Below are positions 58,417 through 64,000 of a stretch of 64,000 nucleotides of DNA, piece after piece. The notes under the pieces are model-generated. The model had not been told where the DNA came from and searched no databases. It saw nothing but the letters and a program-made list of their open reading frames with translations. Within the stretch, counting starts at the first letter, position 1; every line of letters starts with the position of its first letter. Source of the DNA: Carallia brachiata (lineage: Eukaryota > Streptophyta > Magnoliopsida > Malpighiales > Rhizophoraceae); assembly GCA_021464245.1 (NCBI GenBank), contig JADCRB010000072.1, positions 2,378,055 through 2,442,054 on the forward strand, given 5' to 3'. Position numbers and translations under genes: made by a program.

Positions 58417-60679
58417 CTACTTTTGGTCCACCGTATATATTTCTTGATTCACCAAATGCCGCAGTGATATTGCATGCAAAGAAACGGGCAACCGCGGCCT
58501 GCGAAAAAGAAGTTGCTGGCAGACATTTTGCATTGTTGGCCTTGATTTTGGGTTGGAATGGAGGCAAGCAAAAGCCAAAGTGACTACAAGAACTACGTTC
58601 TGATCAACTAGACGATTGCAGGGCGGTGAAAGACGTGGATCCAGTACATCTTTTAACATTATTTCTTGATCTTCTGGTTGTGCCAACAATGAAAGCAATT
58701 CTCCGGGATGCCTTCCCATTATAGTTTCTAGTGCCACGACCCCAAAGCTGTAAACGTCGCATTTTTCATTCACAGCCATGGTGTAAGCAAGCTCTGAATT
58801 TAGAGAAATTAAACAAACGAGAGGCCTATTAGTATTAGTACAAACCATATTACTCAGCTTTTTAGATAAACAGTCCGACAATTGATAACATAGAATAGCC
58901 TTATATTATATATAGGATTTGATATTGTCAATTTCAAACCTTGAAAAAATTGAATGCATCAGAAGTCTAGTTAATTAGTATGAGAAGAAGAAAAGCTAAC
59001 CTGGAGCAATATAACCATAAGTGCCTGCAAGCACGGTTTGATTGGATGAATCCGGATAAAGAAATCTAGCAGTGCCAAAGTCGGATACAAAAGCCTCCAA
59101 CTCTGAGTCTAAGAGAATGTTACTGCTTGAAATGTCCCTGTGAAGAATTGGCGGCTTACAGTCATGATGCAAGTAAGATAAAGCAGAAGCCATGCCTTTG
59201 ATGATGCTGACCCTTTTGGTCCAGTCCAATTCCACTGCTAGAACATCATTTCTTAGAGCATAAAGCAAACTTCCGCTTTCCATGTACTGATAAATAAGAA
59301 ACATTGAACGTTTGTGCAAGCAAAATCCATAAAGTCTCACGATGTTCTTGTGGCGTACTTCTGTCAACATTTTAGCTTCGTTTCTGAAACACTTGTCAAA
59401 AATAGGCTCCTCTGCTTCTAATCGGTGGAGTTTCTTCAAGGCAACTACTTTGCCAGTTCGAAGTTGTGCCTTATAAACACTGCCATAACCACCAGTCCCA
59501 ATGCAATACTTGATGTCAAAGTCCTCGGTTGCTTTAATAATATCTTCAAATGCAATGTTGCCATCATAGTTCCATACGGAGAATAAGTCTCCATTCTTCA
59601 ATGCTTCGGCCTCTTGTTGGGACTTCCTTTTCTGGCCAAGTCGCCAGAAGAGGTATATGCTTCCAACAATCATCGAGGGAGCAAAGAACAAGAAAATAGG
59701 AAAGTATTTGGAGGCAATGATTGATGGGCTTCGACAACTGAAATCTAATTCCTGAATGAATAAATCCTTGTTGCCACGAAAGTTAGAATATGGTACGGAC
59801 CTTAAGTTACACGGAATGTGACCTACCAGAAAATTATATTTAAAATAAACTTCACTGAAGGAAGCAGAAGTATCGGGAATGGTGCCAGTTAGATTATTGT
59901 AGCTGAGGTAGAGGTATTTTAATGTTCTCTCCCCCAAAGTCATAACTTCAGAAGGAATGGATCCACTCAATTTGTTTCGGGAGAGGTCTAAGTGCACTAG
60001 ATTGAGGAGCATACCTAAATCAGTGGGGATGTTGCCAGAAATTCTATTATCAGAAAGGTCAAGATAAGTCAGAGCGGTCGAATGACCTAAAGACGGCGGA
60101 ATTGTACCTATGAGGTTATTACGTCCGGTGTCTAAGATAACAAGATTTTGGAGATTTCCTAGCGTACGAGGGATGGTGCCGTTGAGAAAATTAGAATGTA
60201 GGTCCAACTCCACAAGACTTGTCATGTTTCCGATTTCAGAAGGAATGGAACCACTAAATTCATTGGACCGCATATGCAGACGAGTAAGATTGGTAAGAAG
60301 AGCAAGAGCCGGCGGAATTTTACTTATGAGATTGTTATAGCTGAAGTCTAGAAAAACAAGGTTTTTGAGATTTCTAGTGTATAAGGGATGGTGCCATTGA
60401 GAGAATTAGAACTCAGGTCCAATTCCACAAGACTTGCCAAGTTTTCGATTTTAGGAGGAATGGCACCACTTAATTCATTGGACCGCATAACTAGATGAGT
60501 AAGATTGGTAAGAAGAGCAAGATACGGTGGAATTGTTCCATTGAGAAAGTTCCAAGAAACATCAAGCAGCTGCAAATGAGAGAGGTTTGCAAGAGAAAGT
60601 GGAAGCTCACCTGTCAAATGGTTTGAGGAAAGGTCAAGGACCTCGAGTTTTGTAAGAGCTCCAATTTGATGCGGGATTT
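58417..60679 (-). pseudogene. LRR receptor-like kinase 2, frameshifted and cut by a copia element
   Basis: This is a close paralogue of the kinase at 39024-41414, with exon 2 at 58793-58417, a 207-base intron (59000-58794) and exon 1 from 59001 upward. The kinase half is open and complete ([39 protein letters not shown]), as are the membrane helix and inner LRRs from 60273 downward. Further out, one base is missing in TTTCTAG at about 60373-60375 (the paralogue and the neighbouring repeat have TTTCCTAG). That throws the outer LRRs (60617-60380) into another frame. At 60679 the coding sequence stops inside an LRR (KIPHQIG) where the copia LTR begins, so signal peptide and cap are missing or lie beyond the element, outside the window. 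It also has 72 extra LRR residues compared with the paralogue. Probably non-functional. Confidence 0.85.
60095..60530 (-). repeat. 72-residue (three-LRR) internal tandem duplication in kinase 2
   Basis: The block LALLTNLTHLVMRSNELSG...ELDLSSNSLNGTIP is repeated as LALLTNLTRLHMRSNEFSG...ELDLHSNFLNGTIP. Shared DNA landmarks (CATTGGACCGCAT) are 215 bases apart, one short of 72 codons because of the one-base deletion. The paralogue at 39024-41414 has the block once. Confidence 0.85.
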
Positions 60680-61018
60680 TGTAAGTGTTAGAGCAATAGA
60701 CTGAAGGAAGAAGAAAATTTGCAGGAAGATCAAACCTGCATATTCAGCAGAATGCTCCTTATATTGGAGTTGTTACAAAGCTTGACAGCAAAAACAAAAA
60801 TAAAAAGGTACTTTGTTTACTAATACAAGTTATCTCCCATACTACCAGCTAAGCTACAAACACTAGAGCCATGCTCCAACTGATTCCACTAACTTTTATA
60901 TTACAAAAAAAGATTAATTTAAGTTCAAAGTCAACTGACACGGTTTCACTTTCTGAGCTGCTACTGCTGTAGATTTTTGCTAATAAAGTCCACAGTAAAA
61001 CTCTCAATTGTACTAACA
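60680..61018 (-). repeat. 3' LTR of the copia element
   Basis: Read on the minus strand it begins TGTTAGTACAATTGAGAG (61018) and ends GCTCTAACACTTACA (60680), a TG...CA unit of 339 bases. It is preceded by a purine-rich tract CTCTCAAGGAGGAG (61032-61019), and the pol stop codon (TAG) lies inside its first six bases. GATTT (60675-60679) is the expected target-duplication half; the other half is outside the window. Confidence 0.85.
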
Positions 61019-62902
61019 CTCCTCCTTGAGAGTTTTACTAGTGACTCCTAGCAGATCCCTTAAGTATTGAAACTTGGTTTTTGGTAGAGATTTGGTTAAA
61101 ATGTCTGCAACTTGGTCCTCTGATCTGCAATACACCAGCTTCACTTCTCCGTTTTTTTCTGCTTCACGGATGGCATGATATTTCACATTAATATGTTTTG
61201 TTTTCCCATGTTGGATTGGATTTTCTGCAATTCCTATTGCAGACTTGTTATCACAATGTATCTGAGTGGCTCCTGGTTGCTCAAAACTAAGATCCCTCAA
61301 CATTTTCCTTAACCATATTGCTTGGTTAGTTGCTGCAGCTGCTGCCACATACTCAGCCTCTGCAGTAGACTGTGCCACTACTTCCTGCTTTTTAGAATTC
61401 CAAGAAAAAACTCCAGAACCCAATGAGAACACATACCCAGTAGTACTCTTCATATCATCAGGGCTTCCAGCCCAATCACTATCAACAAAACCCTTCAGTT
61501 TCCCATCTTCAACTGGTTTAAACCAAATTCCAAGTTGACAGGTACCTTTCAGATACCTTAATACTCTCTTAGCTGCCTCATAATGAGTTTGTGATGGCTT
61601 TTGCATAAATCTTGAGAGTAGACTAGCAGCAAACATTAAATCAGGCCGTGTAGTGGTCAAATACAATAGACTTCCAATTAGGCTTCTATAGCTGAATGCA
61701 TCAGCTACCTTGCTACCATCTTCATTGCTGAACTTTGCATTCAAAACTAGTGGTGTAGCTACTGGTTTTGATTGCTCCATCCTGAATTTTTTGAGAATTT
61801 CTTGGGCATACTTTTTCTGGCAGATAAAAATTCCCTCAAATGATTGATGTACTTCAATTCCAAGAAAGTAACTCATGCACCCAAGGTCTGACATCTCAAA
61901 TTGTCTCTCCATATCAGCTTTGAATCTTTGCATCTCTTCTAAATTGTTGCCAGTAACCAGTAGGTCATCAACATACAAGGAAACTATCAACCTTCCTCCT
62001 TCAGCATCCTTTTTTACATATAAAGTAGCATCATTGTCACTCCTCCTAAAAGCTTGACTGCATAAGAAGGAGTCAACTCTGCTATATCAGGCCCTAGGAG
62101 CCTGTTTTAAACCATACAGGGCTTTGTTTAACTTGTATACTTTATGCTCACTCCCTTTAACTTCAAAACCTTCTGGTTGAGCAACAAAAATATCTTCATT
62201 TAGAACACCATTTAAAAAAGCAGATTTCACATCCAAGTGAAAGATTTTCCACCTTGATTGAGCTGCAATAGCAATAAGCATTCTAATGGTGTCCATTCTA
62301 GCAACAGGTGAGAAGGTATCTGTGTAGTCAATCCCAGGTTGTTGTGAATAACCCTTGACCACAAGTCTTGCTTTATATTTGTTGATTGTGCCATTTGGAT
62401 TCAATTTCACTCTATACACCCATTTTAGGCCAATAACTTGCTTGCTTTCTGGTTTGTCTGCTAAACTCCAAGTCTGGTTCTTTTCAATCATAGCAATCTC
62501 TTCCTCCATTGCTGATCTCCATTCTTTTGACTGCTTGGCTTCATTGTAGGATGTAGGCTCAACTGTGACTCTATTACACCTCTGGTAAATCTCATGTAAG
62601 GGTCTAGTCCCTCTCACTGGAACATGATCATAGGTTTCTGGTTCTAGCTCACTGCCAGGTTTTGCTATTTCCATAATCTCCATAAATGATTCTTTTTGAA
62701 TTTGAGCCTCATCCCAATTCCAATAAGAATCCTCTTCTATCTTCAAATCTCTGCTGACTACAACTTTGCCTGTAGCAATATGGTAGACTCTATAGCCCTT
62801 GGATTGAGAGCTATAGCCCACCAAGATCCCTTTTTCTGCTTTTTGATCCAACTTACTTCTTGTTGCATCTGGCACATGAATGAAACATAGAGAACCAAAC
62901 AC
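61013..62902 (-). pseudogene. copia pol: integrase end, reverse transcriptase and RNase H
   Basis: From 62902 downward the frame has FGSLCFIHVPDATRSKLDQK (integrase C-terminal part), then reverse transcriptase landmarks (LKWVYRVKLNPNGTINKYKA, FSPVARMDTIRMLIA, LDVKSAFLNG, YVDDLLVTG) and RNase H landmarks (FVDSDWAGSPDDMKSTTGYV, STAEAEYVA, HCDNKSAI), ending at 61013. One TGA at 62087-62089 interrupts the reverse transcriptase just after KQAPRA; the frame on both sides is the same, so a single nonsense change is the only lesion in this part. Confidence 0.88.
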
Positions 62903-62943
62903 TCTTAAATGATTGACTGATGGTTTGATGCCACCCCAAGCTT

Positions 62944-64000
62944 CTAATGGAGTCTTGCCTTCAACTGCCCTTGTTGGTAGCCTATTTTGAGATAAATGGC
63001 AGTATTTACAGCTTCTGCCCAGAAGCTTTTAGGGAGTTTCTTCTCAAAAATCATACATCTAGCCATATCTAAAACTGTTCTGTTCTTTCTCTCTACCACC
63101 CCATTTTGTTGGGGAGAATATGCAACTGTCAACTGATGTTTGATTCCCAAATCCTCACAAAATTGAGTAAATTCACCAGACAAGTACTCCCTTCCATTAT
63201 CTGTTCTAAGAATCTTCAAAACACATCCACTTTGAGTTTCAGCTTCAGCTTTAAACTTTTTGAAACAATCAAAGACTTCAGATTTCTGCTTTAAAAAATA
63301 GACCCAACTCATTCTAGAGTAGTCATCTACAAACAGGAGGAAATACTTACTGCCCTTGAGAGAATCTGTCTTCATTGGTCCACAAATGTCTGAATGGACC
63401 AAATGAAGCTTCTCTTTAGCTCTCCAAGCTCCAGAACTAGGAAAGGACGTTCTTTGCTGTTTCCCAAGCTCACAGCTTTCACACACATCTTGATAAGATT
63501 CAATAATTGGCAAGCCATTCAACAGTTCATTTTTCTGTGCATATTGAATGCCTCTAATGTGATGATGGCCAAATCTCTTGTGCCACAGCCTTGATTCATC
63601 TATAACTTTACTGATTTTACATTCAGGAACTTCAAAAGATCTCAAATTTACTGCAAAACTTCTATTTTTCATGGGGACAGTAACAAATTCTACTCCAACA
63701 GGATCATAAACTATACATTCATTGCCTTTGAATAGCAAAGTGTACCCTTTTTGCATCATCTGCCCAACACTCAAAAGATTCTGATCTAATTCTGGAACCA
63801 ATAGAACATCAGAAATTGAGTGAGTACCTGAATCAGTCTTCATAGCAACTGTCCCTCTGCCTTTGACTGCTACCCTCTTTCCATCTCCTATTTTTACAGC
63901 TCCTGACATTGGTTTCAGTTCACTGAAGAGCTCCTTATGACCTGTCATGTGGTGGGTACAACACACTATCCAGATACCAAACTCCTCTTCATGTTCTGCA
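62944..64000 (-). pseudogene. copia gag-pre-integrase and integrase core (partial)
   Basis: The frame covers the end of the protease region (CCTHHMTGHKELF, where the usual catalytic DSG context is not seen), the zinc-binding part (LWHKRFGHHHIRGIQ, CESCELGKQ) and the DDE core (LVHSDICGPM, RTDNGREYLSGEF, NGVVERKNRTV). The frame breaks at about 62990 (after AVNTAIYL), shifting into the frame that continues at 62902. The N-terminal remainder lies beyond 64000. Confidence 0.85.

Larger units (their letters stand above)
60680..64000 (-). mobile_element. Ty1/copia retrotransposon, 3' part (runs off right edge)
   Basis: The 3' LTR is at 60680-61018 and pol lies to its right in minus orientation: integrase, then reverse transcriptase/RNase H towards the LTR. 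It sits inside LRR kinase 2. Damage seen in the window: one stop codon in the reverse transcriptase and a frame break in the C-terminal part of the integrase. The 5' LTR, gag and protease are outside the window. Confidence 0.93.

Overview
The window reads as nuclear DNA of a eudicot plant, probably a woody rosid, though the sequence alone does not name the species. The evidence is GT-AG introns, plant-type genes (alpha-tubulin, an F-box/DUF295 protein, a THADA homologue, MIK2-like LRR receptor kinases), AT-rich spacers, plant SINEs, and Ty1/copia and Ty3/gypsy elements, one of them Athila-like.

Layout. 1-17 kb is a degraded tandem duplication. The 3' end of one alpha-tubulin gene (1-95) and a complete second alpha-tubulin gene (13155-14814) have stop codons about 14.7 kb apart. 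Each is followed by a copy of a small unrecognised minus-strand gene, broken at 1827-2321 and open at 16150-16641. A third copy of the small gene's upstream region lies at 11.6-12.2 kb. Inside this block are an intact F-box/DUF295 gene (8052-9248), a scrap of a second F-box gene (4482-4568), a 5'-truncated LINE, two SINE or tRNA-like elements and a hAT-like MITE. 17-27 kb is mostly debris: a zinc-knuckle/RS-rich pseudogene, a decayed Ty3/gypsy element and a broken third F-box gene. 28.3-36.5 kb is a four-exon THADA/Trm732 homologue (minus strand) whose first exon carries two apparent one-base deletions. 37-38.1 kb is a nested foldback element. 39.0-41.4 kb is an open LRR receptor kinase gene. 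43.66-51.65 kb is an Athila-like Ty3/gypsy element with two nearly identical 1.4-kb LTRs, a tRNA-Asp primer site and a 5-bp target duplication, but with reverse transcriptase, RNase H and most of integrase deleted. 51.6-58.4 kb is spacer with small repeats, a precise SINE insertion and a possible promoter/first exon. 58.4-60.7 kb is a second LRR kinase copy, frameshifted and cut by a Ty1/copia element that runs off the right edge.

How it fits together. There is no operon-like system. The unifying theme is local gene duplication followed by decay: tubulin with its small neighbour, three F-box loci, and two receptor kinases, with transposons in the gaps. I found no convincing undescribed biological system. 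The most useful leads are the paired small gene with its conserved upstream motif, the frame status of THADA, the nested foldback repeat, the 72-residue LRR duplication and the unassigned promoter/first exon at 56.3-56.5 kb.
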